Of a stretch of 54,516 nt of DNA, positions 9,469 through 18,288 are shown piece after piece. This DNA is from Acidiferrimicrobium sp. IK (GTDB lineage Bacteria; Actinomycetota; Acidimicrobiia; Acidimicrobiales; Palsa-688). The position numbers and the translations under genes are program-made. The DNA lies in the NCBI RefSeq assembly GCF_025499425.1, contig NZ_JAIMCB010000022.1, forward strand, positions 1 through 54,516. Direction: 5' to 3'. The notes below the pieces were generated by a model. It was not told the origin of the DNA. It made no database searches and was given only the letters and a program-made list of their open reading frames with translations. Every line of letters begins with the position of its first letter. The stretch's first letter is position 1.

Positions 9469-9925
9469 TAAATGTCTCCATCTGACGTCTTACGCAGGGG
9501 CTCGCCTCGTCGGTATGTAGCACTACGAACCCTCGGCGCGGATGTTAGCGACGGCGGAGGACTCGACTAACCCCTGTTCAGCCTTGGAAGCCGGGAAGAA
9601 GTCGCCCTTTTAGTCCTCTCCGAACAGATTGGGATCCCATCCGCCAAGAGCCCAGTTGCAAAGGCGCTACAAGGCTGGGAGCTTTTGTAGCTAGCATCTG
9701 GTAAATCAGTGCTGGCATCTCGTCTCCCGATCACCCTCGGTTTAACCTCTGACCTCAAGGAAGTGTCGAACTGATCAGCCGTTCGCTGGTTAGAGGACAG
9801 CCCGACGTGACCCCCCCCACCCCTCCAGCCCGGCGAGGCGGCCAGGTCCCGGTCCACGTCCGCAAGTTCACCACCATCGGCTACCGGGACCGGCGGGAGC
9901 TGATCCGTCTCGACGTGCTCGACGA
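9469..9925. other. Intergenic region before duplicated fragment
   Basis: No full gene is seen. From 9807 a short plus-strand frame ('VPVHVRKFTTIGYRDRRELI') looks like the start of some protein, but it runs straight into the 116-base duplicated segment at 9926 and cannot be completed. The rest has lower GC and no motifs. Confidence 0.4.
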
Positions 9926-10207
9926 TGGAGTTGCGCCGCGAGGCGCTGGCGTTGGTGCGGGGCCGGCCGTTCGCCGGGGTCGCGGACGGGACGTTCGGGT
10001 GGGTGTGGGACGAGATGCTGGTGTCGGAGATCGAAAGCACGTCGAGACGGAGACGGTGCCGTCCGGTTCGACGAGATGGATGCTTACACGGCAGCACGGA
10101 CACCAGCGATAGACCTGGGTCCGTGCGTCGAGGAGCTGGACCTCAACGCCGTACCCGCAGCGCGGGCAGGGCACGTGGACCATCACGTGATCGAGGTCGA
10201 GCATCAC
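9881..10207 (-). pseudogene. Small zinc-ribbon protein, tail replaced by duplicated fragment
   Basis: Reading leftward from 10207, about 55 residues are protein-like: 'LDLDHVMVHVPCPRCGYGV', then 'YRWCPCCRVSIHLVEPDG'. Two CxxC pairs (CPRC and CPCC) spaced by some 25 residues suggest a small zinc ribbon. At about 10041 the frame enters the antisense strand of the duplicated BTAD fragment and becomes Arg/Pro/Thr-rich junk, so the original C-terminus is lost. Function is unknown. Small zinc-ribbon proteins are common on actinobacterial mobile elements, but no partner is recognisable. Confidence 0.45.
9926..10041 (+). repeat. 116-bp duplicated fragment of the BTAD gene (copy 1)
   Basis: These 116 bases match 12640-12755 with two mismatches seen by eye. 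Copy 2 lies inside the intact BTAD-domain gene; this copy encodes only 'ELRREAL', 'GRPFAGVADG' and 'FGWVWDEML' and is cut off at both ends, so it is a displaced gene fragment. Confidence 0.9.
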
Positions 10208-10279
10208 GGCTCGAACTGACGAATCTCAATCGGGTGCACCCGTCAATCCTGCCAGACCACGCCCGATGGAGAGCCCCCA

Positions 10280-10570
10280 ATGAGCCAGCTCGGCGGCTTC
10301 GTCTGATCGCCGACCAACTGCGTGGCATCTACAAGCCCCACAGTACGGCGACGTCATTTTGCCCATGACCATTCTTCGGAGGTTGGACTGTGTCCTGGGA
10401 CCCACCAAGACTGATGTTCTCGCCCGGGCCAAGGAGGTCCCGAATCTCGACCAGCTGGACTTCGTCGTACGCCGGGAGCTCGGATTGCCGTTCCACAACA
10501 CCTCCACCTTCGACCTCGCCAAGCTGCTCGACGACCCGGACAACTCGGTTGCCAAGCTCGTTCACCTCGA
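10280..10570 (+). pseudogene. Type I restriction methyltransferase (HsdM) N-terminal remnant
   Basis: Three frame-shifted pieces join into the N-terminus of HsdM. 'MSQLGGFV' starts at ATG 10280, 'IADQLRGIYKPH' follows after a small deletion near 10303, and 'QYGDVILPMTILRRLDCVL' plus 'GLPFHNTSTFDLAKLLDDP' follow after a second shift near 10340. These match the helical N-terminal domain of type I methyltransferases (LRRLDCVL motif). Similarity stops near 'SVAKLV' at about 10560, where an unrelated gene tail is joined. The S-adenosylmethionine-binding and NPPF catalytic motifs are absent. It is a fossil of a type I restriction-modification system; no hsdS or hsdR is seen nearby. Confidence 0.75.
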
Positions 10571-10860
10571 CACACCACGCCCGGGCCAGCCAGTGGGCCG
10601 CCAAGGATCTGCGGGCGGATCTGCGAGGCTCGTCCAAGGTTTGGATTAGCGACGACCACTACCGCCAGGTTCGCCAACGCTGGCACCAGACCCACTACGA
10701 GTACCAGCGCATGCAGCCCTTGCTGAGGGTTGCGGGGCCTGCCGATATTTACCAACCCCTCACCGCCGACCACATGGCCAACAACGCCTGCCGGATGGTC
10801 CTGAACCTAATGGCGCTCGTGGATCCCCGCACTCCTCGGCCCTGGCTCGAGCGCCGCTAG
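10571..10860 (+). pseudogene. C-terminal fragment of an unknown gene
   Basis: The frame from about 10571 to the TAG at 10858 reads protein-like: 'SQWAAKDLRADLRG', 'HYRQVRQRWHQTHYEYQR', 'ADHMANNACRMVLNLM' and 'RPWLERR'. It is joined to the hsdM remnant without its own start. I do not recognise the family. Its rich Arg/Tyr/His content and clean end suggest the real tail of an actinobacterial protein left by recombination. Confidence 0.4.
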
Positions 10861-10966
10861 CGCCACCCCGAGACCACATCCCCGGACACCTACGCTGAGG
10901 GGTGTGGCGGAAGCGGTGATAACCGACCTTCTGGACAGCGACCCACGCCAGGTCGAGCCGTACCGG

Positions 10967-11344
10967 CTACTCGGACGTAGCCAGGCGAAGATCCAGGTCG
11001 TTCAGCTCGAAGGGGTCCGGGCTGATCTGGTCATAGCCTTGGTAGGTGCCGTCCAGCTGGGCGAACTCGAGGAGTCTGTCGAGGGGTGATTCGATCAGCA
11101 GGCCGCTGCGGAGGCTGAGCCTCTGGGGGATCGGATCATCGCGTTGCCTCTCTGTCACGACGGGTCGGGCTGTCTCAACCATGCTCGTCTCGCTGACCAT
11201 CGGCTCCCATTGTCGTCGACGGTCATTTTGCAGGATGTCCGCTGCGACCAGACCGGCGCGACCCATACCGACGTGGCAAACGGCGATCGATGTCTGGCGT
11301 CGATCCGAGGAAGTCACGAGATCCACCTCCCAGTCCTCGCTCAT
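10967..11344 (-). CDS. Hypothetical protein, 125 residues
   Basis: A minus-strand frame starting with ATG 11344, 67 bases from the divergent BTAD gene. The protein is acidic, soluble and has no recognisable motif ('MSEDWEVDLV', 'VCHVGMGRAGLVAADIL', 'LDRLLEFAQLDGTYQGYDQ'). Codon use is moderate. The divergent arrangement with a regulator suggests a shared promoter region, but no operator is seen. I cannot assign function. It may be a plasmid accessory gene or a chance frame, since a plus-strand frame also overlaps it. Confidence 0.45.
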   Translation of the reverse strand: MSEDWEVDLVTSSDRRQTSIAVCHVGMGRAGLVAADILQNDRRRQWEPMVSETSMVETARPVVTERQRDDPIPQRLSLRSGLLIESPLDRLLEFAQLDGTYQGYDQISPDPFELNDLDLRLATSE

Positions 11345-11411
11345 CGGTGTCGGATTCGCGGCGAATGGGCGGTGCGGGTGTCAAGATGTGCGGGCGGAGG
11401 GAGGTAGGCGC

Positions 11412-13019
11412 GTGAAGGGGCTGTACGTGCTGGTCGTGGGCGGCGTGTCGCTGGTGGCGGCGTTCGGGGGAGCGGCGGTGAGCGCGGGGGTGCAGGCCGA
11501 GACGTCGCCGGTGGTGATCGCGGGGGCGACGGTCACCAACGCGGTGGCGGTGGACAACACCGCGGTGCGGACCTATGACGCCTCCGGCGGGAACCGCTCG
11601 GGCAGCGCGGGCCGGGTCGGCTGCTACTTCGTTCCCGCTTCGGCGATGCTGGCGTGCGGGCCGACGGGTGACGGCACCGGCCGGCCGGTGTGGGACGTAT
11701 ACCGGTTGACGCTGGCCCGGCAGGGCGCCGGGACGGCGATCACCGCGGTCATCCCCGACACGCCCAACGCGCAGCGGGCGCTGCCCTCCGGCACCGGGTT
11801 GCTCGACCCGCACGGCTGGTCGGGGACGGTCGGACCGCTCGATCAGGCCGAGGTGTCGTCGGTCCACGCCGCCACGTTGCACGACGCGAACGTCGCGATC
11901 GACGTCGGCACGCTCGGGATGGTCGCGGCGGGCGGGATGGCGTTGGCGCTGCCGAGATCCCGTCGTCGGCGCCTGGCCCGCCAGCGAGCCGAGCTGGCGG
12001 CGGCCGAGCAGAGCCGGTCGAAGATGGCGTCGTTCGAGTCTGTTCGGCGGTGGGCGTGGGCGCCGCCGGTGGTGCCGCCATCGCCGACGTTGCTCGACCC
12101 GCCACCGGTGCCGTCCCGGGCCGGGGGGCCGCTGCAGGCTCCCGTCGCGGCGCCGGTCGTTTCCGCTCCGGCTGTGGTCTCGGCGCCGCCCGCGGTCGCA
12201 GGGACCGGCCCAGCGAACGGGAACGGCAAGACCGGGAGTGCTGGCGATGACTCGGTCGGGGAGCCGCCCGGTCATGTGTGGTCCGGTCCGGCGGTGCTGA
12301 TCCTCGGCCCCGTGGTGACGGTGGGGTGGGCGAAGGAACCGGACCGGCGGATGCTGGTGGAGCTGGCCGCCTACCTGGTGACCCACCAGGAGCGGCGGGT
12401 GACCGTCGCCGACCTGCGCGACGCGCTGTGGCCGGAGGACTCGGCGCGCCCGGAGCGGGAGGTGAAGGCCGAGACGGTCGGGCAGTACATGTCCCGTCTG
12501 CGGCGCTGCCTGGGCTCCGAGCACCTGCCCGACGCGGGTGGGAAGGTGGGCTGGCAGCTGGCGTCGACGGTCAGCTCCGACTGGTTCCGGTTCCAGGCGC
12601 TGGTCGAGGCGGCCCGCCACGCGGATGCGGAACGGGTGTTGGAGTTGCGCCGCGAGGCGCTGGGGTTGGTGCGGGGCCGGCCGTTCGCCGGGGTCGCGGA
12701 CGGGACGTTCGGGTGGGTGTGGGACGAGATGCTGGTGTCGGAGATCGAGAGCACGATCGTCGCGGTGGCCCACTCGACGGCCGAGGCGTACCTGGCGTCG
12801 GGCCGGCCCCGCCTCGCGGAGTGGGCGGCGCGGCGGGGCCTGATGGCGGTACCGACCGACGAGCAGCTCCTCGCGGATCGGATGGCCGCGGCGGCCGCGG
12901 ACGGCGGCCCGGCCCGCCTGGAGCGGGCGTGGCGCGACGCCAAGGCGACCCTCGGCGATCAGGCGACCGACGGCCCGTTGTCGGGCGTGTACGACAGTCT
13001 CCGCTCCGGCGTCGACTGA
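11412..13019 (+). CDS. Membrane-anchored BTAD (SARP-type) regulator-like protein
   Basis: 535 residues from GTG 11412, preceded by a good GGAGGGAGG ribosome binding site; upstream in-frame codons would add a non-protein-like segment. Domain order: N-terminal membrane helix or signal (about 3-25, 'LYVLVVGGVSLVAAFGGAA'), an outside region of about 130 residues, a second helix ('VGTLGMVAAGGMALALP') with a stop-transfer RSRRRR, a Pro/Ala-rich linker, then a cytoplasmic winged-helix plus BTAD module ('RRVTVADLRDALWPED', 'QYMSRLRRCLG', 'WDEMLVSEIEST'). BTAD proteins usually are soluble activators; membrane-anchored versions accompany actinobacterial conjugation genes. It points away from the 125-residue gene and convergently toward the traD gene. 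It may assemble at the membrane with the transfer machinery or sense an outside signal. Residues encoded by 12640-12755 are duplicated at 9926. Confidence 0.8.
   Translation: MKGLYVLVVGGVSLVAAFGGAAVSAGVQAETSPVVIAGATVTNAVAVDNTAVRTYDASGGNRSGSAGRVGCYFVPASAMLACGPTGDGTGRPVWDVYRLTLARQGAGTAITAVIPDTPNAQRALPSGTGLLDPHGWSGTVGPLDQAEVSSVHAATLHDANVAIDVGTLGMVAAGGMALALPRSRRRRLARQRAELAAAEQSRSKMASFESVRRWAWAPPVVPPSPTLLDPPPVPSRAGGPLQAPVAAPVVSAPAVVSAPPAVAGTGPANGNGKTGSAGDDSVGEPPGHVWSGPAVLILGPVVTVGWAKEPDRRMLVELAAYLVTHQERRVTVADLRDALWPEDSARPEREVKAETVGQYMSRLRRCLGSEHLPDAGGKVGWQLASTVSSDWFRFQALVEAARHADAERVLELRREALGLVRGRPFAGVADGTFGWVWDEMLVSEIESTIVAVAHSTAEAYLASGRPRLAEWAARRGLMAVPTDEQLLADRMAAAAADGGPARLERAWRDAKATLGDQATDGPLSGVYDSLRSGVD
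12640..12755 (+). repeat. 116-bp duplicated fragment of the BTAD gene (copy 2, in the gene)
   Basis: This is the parental copy inside the intact BTAD-domain gene, matching 9926-10041 with two mismatches seen by eye. The duplicated part encodes the segment around 'GRPFAGVADGTFGWVWDEM'. The copies are in the same orientation about 2.7 kb apart. Confidence 0.9.
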
Positions 13020-13077
13020 CCAAGCGTTCCTCCCCGGCCGGCGCCGTTGCCGTGGCGCTGCTTTCTTCTCCTGCCGG

Positions 13078-14472
13078 TCAGCCGATCGGCGCGGCCCAGC
13101 ACGGGATCAGGTCGACGCGGGCGGGCGGCTGGCCGGGCTGGATGACCAGCGCGGTGCCGGGCGTCTGGTGGTGGACCCGGTCGACGGGGAGCACCGGCCG
13201 CCGTTCCCACGAGGTGGTGCGCTGGCTGGCCTTGTCGTAGTTCCACCATCCGACCGGCTCGGTGAGCGACTGGATCGGGTAGTGGGTCTCGCCGGCCAGC
13301 GCGGAGACCAGCTGCAGGGTGCGCATGTCGGCGACGCCGGGGAGAACGACCTTGGTCCCGAACAGGGTCAAGAACCCGTCCGCGGCGGCCCCCCACCGCA
13401 CCCGGGCCTGGGACAGGTCCTGGAGGCAGGCCATGGTGACCAGCCCCTGGCTGGCGCCCTCGGCGACGATCGAGGGGAGGTTGGGGAGCGGGGCGATGTT
13501 GGCGACCTCGTCGAGCGCCCAAACGACCGGCGGCCAGCCCGGCTCGCGCCGGTAGGTGGCCCGGCGGAGCCGGTCGAGGAGAGCGACGACGATCGGGGCC
13601 AACTGTTCCTGGTCCTCCGCGGGCGCGGCGAGGTAGAGGGTGTCGGAGGAACGGACGAACGCGTCGGGATCGAAGTTCGGAGCGGCGGCCACCGCCAGCG
13701 CGTCGGGGGACCGGTAGGCGGCGAGGACCCCCGCCGCGGTGGAGAAGATCCCGGAGCGTTCCCGTTCGTCGGTGGCGGCGATCCCCGAGAGGGTCTCCGC
13801 GGCGATCTCGTCGCCGCCGCGGCGCACGAGGAGCCCGGCCGGTTCGGTGACCTCCCGGCGCAGCACCCAGCGCAGCACCCACGACACGTCGAGCCCGGCG
13901 AGCGCGGCGGCATGCAGCAGCGGCGCGAGGAGGGCCTCGGCCCGTTCGCTCCAGTGGTCGCCGTCGGTGCTGACCCGCCCGGGTCTGGTCGCGGCGCGGG
14001 CCAGGACGTGCGCGGTGGCGACCGCTTCGCGCCACTGCTCGCAGCCGGGCACCGGTGACCAGCCGAGACGAGTGAGCCCGGCGGGGGTGGGGATGGTCCC
14101 TGACGGGTCGAACAGCCACAGCCGGCCCCGTCGGGCGCGGGTCCGGGCGGTCCAGCCGATCACGTCGGTCTTGGTCGACGTGGCGACCGCGGCGCCCGGC
14201 GCCAGCTGCACGTTGGGGACGATCAGCGCGGTGGTCTTCCCGGAGCGGGGCGGCCCGAGGACCAGCACGCACTGCTGGGCGCCGGCGAGGACCGGGCCGA
14301 CGGTCCCGCCGCCGAGGAACAGGCCGTGCCAGGCGGCCATCAGCGGGGGCGCCTGCCGGGCCGGCACCGACATGCGAGCCGGCGGCGTCGGAGGCGTCGG
14401 AGGGGTCGGGGGCGGCCACCGGTCGACGCTGGGACGATTGGTGGCGGGGCCGGACGCGTGGGTGTCGCTCAC
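13078..14472 (-). CDS. TraD/VirD4-like conjugal coupling ATPase
   Basis: 464 residues from GTG 14472, whose GTGA overlaps the stop of the relaxase gene. The start codon is chosen for this overlap. A Pro-rich N-terminal tail (repeated TPP) precedes a P-loop ATPase. Walker A is 'GPPRSGKTT' (Lys79) and Walker B 'WALDEVANI', followed by 'LVTMACLQDLSQARVRWG', the TraG/TraD/VirD4 hallmark in which a conserved Gln follows the Walker B strand. The C-terminus includes the TraM-recognition-like part. No N-terminal membrane helices are visible, unlike classical VirD4, so it may attach to the membrane through a partner. It would pump the relaxase-DNA complex. It is co-transcribed with the relaxase and sigma-like genes; no mating-pore genes lie in this window. 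Confidence 0.85.
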   Translation of the reverse strand: MSDTHASGPATNRPSVDRWPPPTPPTPPTPPARMSVPARQAPPLMAAWHGLFLGGGTVGPVLAGAQQCVLVLGPPRSGKTTALIVPNVQLAPGAAVATSTKTDVIGWTARTRARRGRLWLFDPSGTIPTPAGLTRLGWSPVPGCEQWREAVATAHVLARAATRPGRVSTDGDHWSERAEALLAPLLHAAALAGLDVSWVLRWVLRREVTEPAGLLVRRGGDEIAAETLSGIAATDERERSGIFSTAAGVLAAYRSPDALAVAAAPNFDPDAFVRSSDTLYLAAPAEDQEQLAPIVVALLDRLRRATYRREPGWPPVVWALDEVANIAPLPNLPSIVAEGASQGLVTMACLQDLSQARVRWGAAADGFLTLFGTKVVLPGVADMRTLQLVSALAGETHYPIQSLTEPVGWWNYDKASQRTTSWERRPVLPVDRVHHQTPGTALVIQPGQPPARVDLIPCWAAPIG

Positions 14473-17400
14473 CGGGACCACCCCCGCTCGTCGGCCCGCT
14501 CGTCACGGGCGAGCCTGCGGTCGTCGGCGATGGCGAAAGGATCGGGACGGTCGAGGGCCGCCGCGGCGACCCGGAGCGCCATGCGGGCCCGGGCGTGGTC
14601 CTCCGCCTGCAGGGTCCCGAACGCCGGGACCGCCCCGAGCATGCGGGCGGGGTCGGTGACCCTATAGCGGTCACGGTAGGCGTCGACCTCCATAGCGGCG
14701 TCAGACCACCGGATCCGGGCGACGCCGCCAGCGGGCGGAGGCCCGAGCGGCGCCAGGTGGGCTCCGGGGTCGGCCAGCGCGGCGCGCCGCAGGAGCCGCC
14801 GACGTTCGTCACCCAGACCCAGGCCGTAAGCGCCGGCCGGCTCGCGGGCGGCGGGCAGGTCGGCGAGGGGGCGGCCGGGCCCGGGGCCGACCACGCCGGT
14901 GGCGGCGGCGAGATGCTGGGCGTGGCTGCGGTCGAGGGACTCGACGAGCGTGCGGATGGCACCATCTTGTCCGGTTTCGACGGCCGTTGGAAGGTTGCGG
15001 ACACCGGAGCGGCGCTCGGGCCGGGTGTGGCTGTCGGGGTCGGGTTCGGTGCCGGCGACGAGGTACAAGTCGTTGCCGGCCCGGCCCCGCGACATGCCGA
15101 CGTAGCCGGCTTCGCGGAACAGCCGGTCGGAGCCGAGCAGGAACGCCCGGTCGACGGTGACCCCCTGCGCCTTGTGGAGGGTGAGCGCGTACGCGTGGTC
15201 GACCAGCCCGGCCTGCAGGTAACCGGAGGGGACGTGAATGTCCCGCCCGTCGACGGCGCGGACCATGAGGGACCCGCCGTGAAGATCGACGGCGGTGACG
15301 GTGCCGCGGGTGCCGTTGGTGAGCCCGAGCAGCCGGTGGTTGCGGAGCGCGACGATCTCGTCGCCGACCGCGTAGCACCGCCCGCCGACCTCGATCTCCT
15401 CCCCGCCGAGCCGGCCGGCCTCCCCGTGGAGCCGGCGGGCGAGACGGTTGAGGGCGTCGACGTCACTGCGACGCAGCGCGTACATCCCGGCGTCCGCGCC
15501 GGCCTGCCTGGCCTCCCACCAGTCACCGACGAGCGCCTGGCGGGCGTCCGCCGCGGTGTCGGCCAGGACCAGACGGCCGTGATCCCGCCATATCGCGACC
15601 GCCGCCGCGGGCCGCCCGGAACGGAGCCGGTCGAGGGCGTCGCGCTCCCACACTTCGGCCTGGCGGCGGTTGACGGTCAGCTCGGGAGCGTCAAGGCGCG
15701 CCGCGAGGGCCCGCAGCGTGCCGCCGGCGTCGATCTCCGGCAGTTGGGCCGGGTCGCCGACCAAAACCACCTTGGCCCGATCCCGGGCCGCCGTGGCGAG
15801 GAGCCGGTCGAGGGTGCGGGTCCCGGCCATCCCGGCCTCGTCCACCACCACGACCCCGCCGGAGGGGAGGCCGCCGCCGTCGCCCGGCGGGCGTTCGGCA
15901 TCCAGGAGCAGCCGGGCCAGGGTGGTGGAGGGGATCCCCGACCCGGCCTGCAGCTCGGCCGCGGCCCGCGCGGAGGGCGCGGCGCCGACCACCCGCAACC
16001 CGGCCTCCTGCCATCCGTCCCGGGCGGCGTCGAGAGCGAAAGTCTTCCCCGTCCCCGCCCGACCGACCAGCACCGACACCCCGTCACCGTCGGCGAGGAG
16101 CCGTTCGACCGCCCGGGCCTGCTCGTCGCTCAACCCCGGCCGGGCCCCCAACACCCGGTCCCGGACGCCGGGCGCGACGACCGCAACGTTGCCGCGTCGC
16201 CGGGCCAGGGCGCCGGAGAGGACCCGGGCCTCGGCCTCCCACATGTCGCGGGTGGTATGGCGCGCCTCTGCCGGACGTTCCGGGGCGGCCGGGTCGCCGC
16301 CCGGTCGGCCCTCCGGTAGCGCCTCGGCTGGGCCAGGGGGCGTCGGGTCGGGGCGGGTCGGGGTGGGTTGATGGGTGACGAGGAGGACCCTCGGGTCGGC
16401 CAGGACCAGGTCCACCGTCCGCTCCAACGTCCGGCGGTCGATCCCGTCGGGGGCAGCCTCGGCGACAGCCCGCACGGCGTCGCGCCGCTCGAAAGTCGAC
16501 CGTTTCGCGGTGAGACCGCCCGGTCCGGTCAGACGGTCGGCGAGATCCGCCACGTCCAGAGCCTCAGGCGTCCGGCCCGGCCCGGTCAGGGCGTCCAGCG
16601 CGTCGCGGGTGAGCCCGGCATCGCCGGCGCGCAACTCCCACGACGCCCGCAGCACCCCAGCCGACAGGTGGGTGTCCTTGGCGGTGCGGGTGCGGTAAGC
16701 GGCGACCTGCGCGGCCCGGGCGGTCGTCTCGCCGGTCTCAGCCAGTCGGCCCTCGATCTCGACGCGGCGGGTCGAGAACCGCCGCAACGTCGCCGGGTCG
16801 ATCCCGGCCGGCTCGGCCATCCCCGCCCGCACCGCACCCCACCCCAAACCGAGGCCGACGGTGAGGTAGTGACGGAGCGCGGCCTGGTAGACGAACCCGG
16901 CGGTGCGGGCATGGCGGAACAGGGTGCGGCTGTCAGGCGCCGACCACCCTCCGTCGGTCCCCTGCACCAGGTTGGCGGCCAGGACATGGGTGTGCAACTG
17001 CGGGTCCCCGGCCCGGGAGGTCCGGTGCACGAACCCGGCGGCCACGAACCCGCCCGTCGCCACCCGCTGCACTCCCCCCCGGCCCCGCCGGGCGAAGAGG
17101 GCGTTGTCCTCCAGGTAGCCGAGAGCGTCGCCGACCGCGGCACGGTGCGCCCCGTCGACCGCGTCGGCCACCGCCCGGTCGCCGAGCGCCCCGAGCAGGC
17201 TCACCCCCTTGGGCGCGGAGAAGGTCAGGAACAGCCCCGGCCGGCGCCGGCCCTGCGCCGCCTGACCCGACACCAACGGCACCCCGAGGCGAGGGTCCAC
17301 ACCGGCGAGCACCGCCCGCAGATCGGCGGCGGTGACATCGCCGTGCAGGTCGAGGGTGCCGGCGCCGCCGCCCATCCACTCGCCGGGGGTCTGGCCTCCC

Positions 17401-17495
17401 TCCCGGTAGTACTCGTCGGCCCGGACCGGCCCGGCGCTGCCGACCGACAGGTAGTAGTCCTCGTCGCCAGCCGCGAGCATCCCGATCGACAGCAT
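14469..17495 (-). CDS. MobF-family conjugative relaxase-helicase
   Basis: 1008 residues. The N-terminal TrwC/TraI relaxase domain has Tyr14-Tyr15 ('DEDYYLSVG'), 'FLTFSAPKGVSLL', and the metal-binding triad His157, His168, His170 ('GDPQLHTHVLAANLV'). It would nick oriT and bind the 5' end through tyrosine. From about residue 440 follows an SF1B (RecD2/TraI-like) helicase with Walker A 'VGRAGTGKT', Walker B 'VVVVDEAGM', 'VLVGDPAQLPEIDAGG' and the late motif 'ALTLHKAQGVTVDRAFLL'. Length fits the family. The ATG follows a GGGGGG-rich leader 12 bases after the sigma-like gene. All key residues appear intact, so the protein should be functional. It defines the 11.4-19 kb block as a conjugative or mobilisable element; type IV secretion genes are not in the window. 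Confidence 0.9.
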   Translation of the reverse strand: MLSIGMLAAGDEDYYLSVGSAGPVRADEYYREGGQTPGEWMGGGAGTLDLHGDVTAADLRAVLAGVDPRLGVPLVSGQAAQGRRRPGLFLTFSAPKGVSLLGALGDRAVADAVDGAHRAAVGDALGYLEDNALFARRGRGGVQRVATGGFVAAGFVHRTSRAGDPQLHTHVLAANLVQGTDGGWSAPDSRTLFRHARTAGFVYQAALRHYLTVGLGLGWGAVRAGMAEPAGIDPATLRRFSTRRVEIEGRLAETGETTARAAQVAAYRTRTAKDTHLSAGVLRASWELRAGDAGLTRDALDALTGPGRTPEALDVADLADRLTGPGGLTAKRSTFERRDAVRAVAEAAPDGIDRRTLERTVDLVLADPRVLLVTHQPTPTRPDPTPPGPAEALPEGRPGGDPAAPERPAEARHTTRDMWEAEARVLSGALARRRGNVAVVAPGVRDRVLGARPGLSDEQARAVERLLADGDGVSVLVGRAGTGKTFALDAARDGWQEAGLRVVGAAPSARAAAELQAGSGIPSTTLARLLLDAERPPGDGGGLPSGGVVVVDEAGMAGTRTLDRLLATAARDRAKVVLVGDPAQLPEIDAGGTLRALAARLDAPELTVNRRQAEVWERDALDRLRSGRPAAAVAIWRDHGRLVLADTAADARQALVGDWWEARQAGADAGMYALRRSDVDALNRLARRLHGEAGRLGGEEIEVGGRCYAVGDEIVALRNHRLLGLTNGTRGTVTAVDLHGGSLMVRAVDGRDIHVPSGYLQAGLVDHAYALTLHKAQGVTVDRAFLLGSDRLFREAGYVGMSRGRAGNDLYLVAGTEPDPDSHTRPERRSGVRNLPTAVETGQDGAIRTLVESLDRSHAQHLAAATGVVGPGPGRPLADLPAAREPAGAYGLGLGDERRRLLRRAALADPGAHLAPLGPPPAGGVARIRWSDAAMEVDAYRDRYRVTDPARMLGAVPAFGTLQAEDHARARMALRVAAAALDRPDPFAIADDRRLARDERADERGWSR

Positions 17496-17507
17496 CCGCC
17501 CCCCGCT

Positions 17508-18266
17508 TCAGCCGGCGTCGGCCAGGCCGGCCGGCTCGCCGCCCGACAGGTGACGGCGCAGCGCCGCCTCGGCTCGCCGACACTGGGTCCGGACCGCGGC
17601 GGGATTGCGTCCGTCGCGTCGGGCGGCGTCGGCGGCCGGGGTCCGCATCGCCCGCAGATCCCAGAGCACCGCGACCGCCGCAGGGGTCACGACCCGCTCC
17701 TCGACGGCGCGGCGGAGAAGGTCGACCACCTCGGCCCGCTCGCAGCCCTCCGGTGCCCGGGCGGCCATCCCAGGCCCGTCACCGTCACCGTCGGGGAGCG
17801 GGTCGGGCGGGCGCCGCCGGGTCCCGGAGCGGAGGCGGTCGCGGACCAGGTCACGGGCGCCGGCCGCGACGACCCGGTCCGGCCAGGCCACGGTGTGACC
17901 GGCCAGGGCCACGATCCGCTCCCAGCCCGCGGCCGCGGTCGCCTGGTCGATCTCGTCGGGGTCGGCCCTCCACGCACGGGTCAACCCGCCGGCCACTGCC
18001 CGTAGCGCCGGGATGACCGCGGCCATCGCCGCGTCGGCCGCCAGCCGATCGTCGCCGGCCAGCCGGAGCAGCGCGCTCAGCGCCGCTCGGGCCTCGAGCG
18101 GATCCGAGGTGCGGCACCGGGCGACAGCATCAGCGGCCCGACCGATCCCGGCCAACGCGGGCTCGCGGGCGGCCCACGTCGCGGCCGACGGTCCGGTAGC
18201 GGGCCGGCTGAGGCGCTGCTCCAGGTCGGCGGCGAGACGGGCGAACAGGGCAGGTGCGGTGGTCAT
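17508..18266 (-). CDS. Sigma-like HTH protein of conjugation module
   Basis: 252 residues from ATG 18266. The longer open frame runs into the repeat region and is not protein-like. The protein is helical and Ala/Arg-rich. The C-terminal part ('TPAAVAVLWDLRAMRTPAADA', quoted in part; 'NPAAVRTQCRRAEAALRRH') resembles region 4 of sigma-70-type factors, including the recognition helix position. The N-terminal half has no clear region 2. It is first in the operon with the relaxase and coupling protein, separated by 12 bases, and its upstream region carries three phased 12-bp repeats. I infer a transfer regulator that may bind these repeats. It could also be a replication-linked plasmid protein. 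The family call is tentative. Confidence 0.6.
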   Translation of the reverse strand: MTTAPALFARLAADLEQRLSRPATGPSAATWAAREPALAGIGRAADAVARCRTSDPLEARAALSALLRLAGDDRLAADAAMAAVIPALRAVAGGLTRAWRADPDEIDQATAAAGWERIVALAGHTVAWPDRVVAAGARDLVRDRLRSGTRRRPPDPLPDGDGDGPGMAARAPEGCERAEVVDLLRRAVEERVVTPAAVAVLWDLRAMRTPAADAARRDGRNPAAVRTQCRRAEAALRRHLSGGEPAGLADAG

Positions 18267-18288
18267 GGGCGCCACGATGCGCCCCGAC

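Noticed and set aside
11223..12773. 516-codon minus-strand frame opposite the BTAD gene
   Set aside because: Typical high-GC antisense frame, rich in Arg, Pro and His; the plus strand encodes clear domains.
12959..15526. 855-codon minus-strand frame spanning the end of the BTAD gene to the relaxase
   Set aside because: It runs out of frame through two recognised minus-strand genes and is Pro/Thr/Ser-rich.
14595..16319. 574-codon plus-strand frame opposite the relaxase
   Set aside because: The minus strand carries the relaxase and helicase motifs; this one has none.
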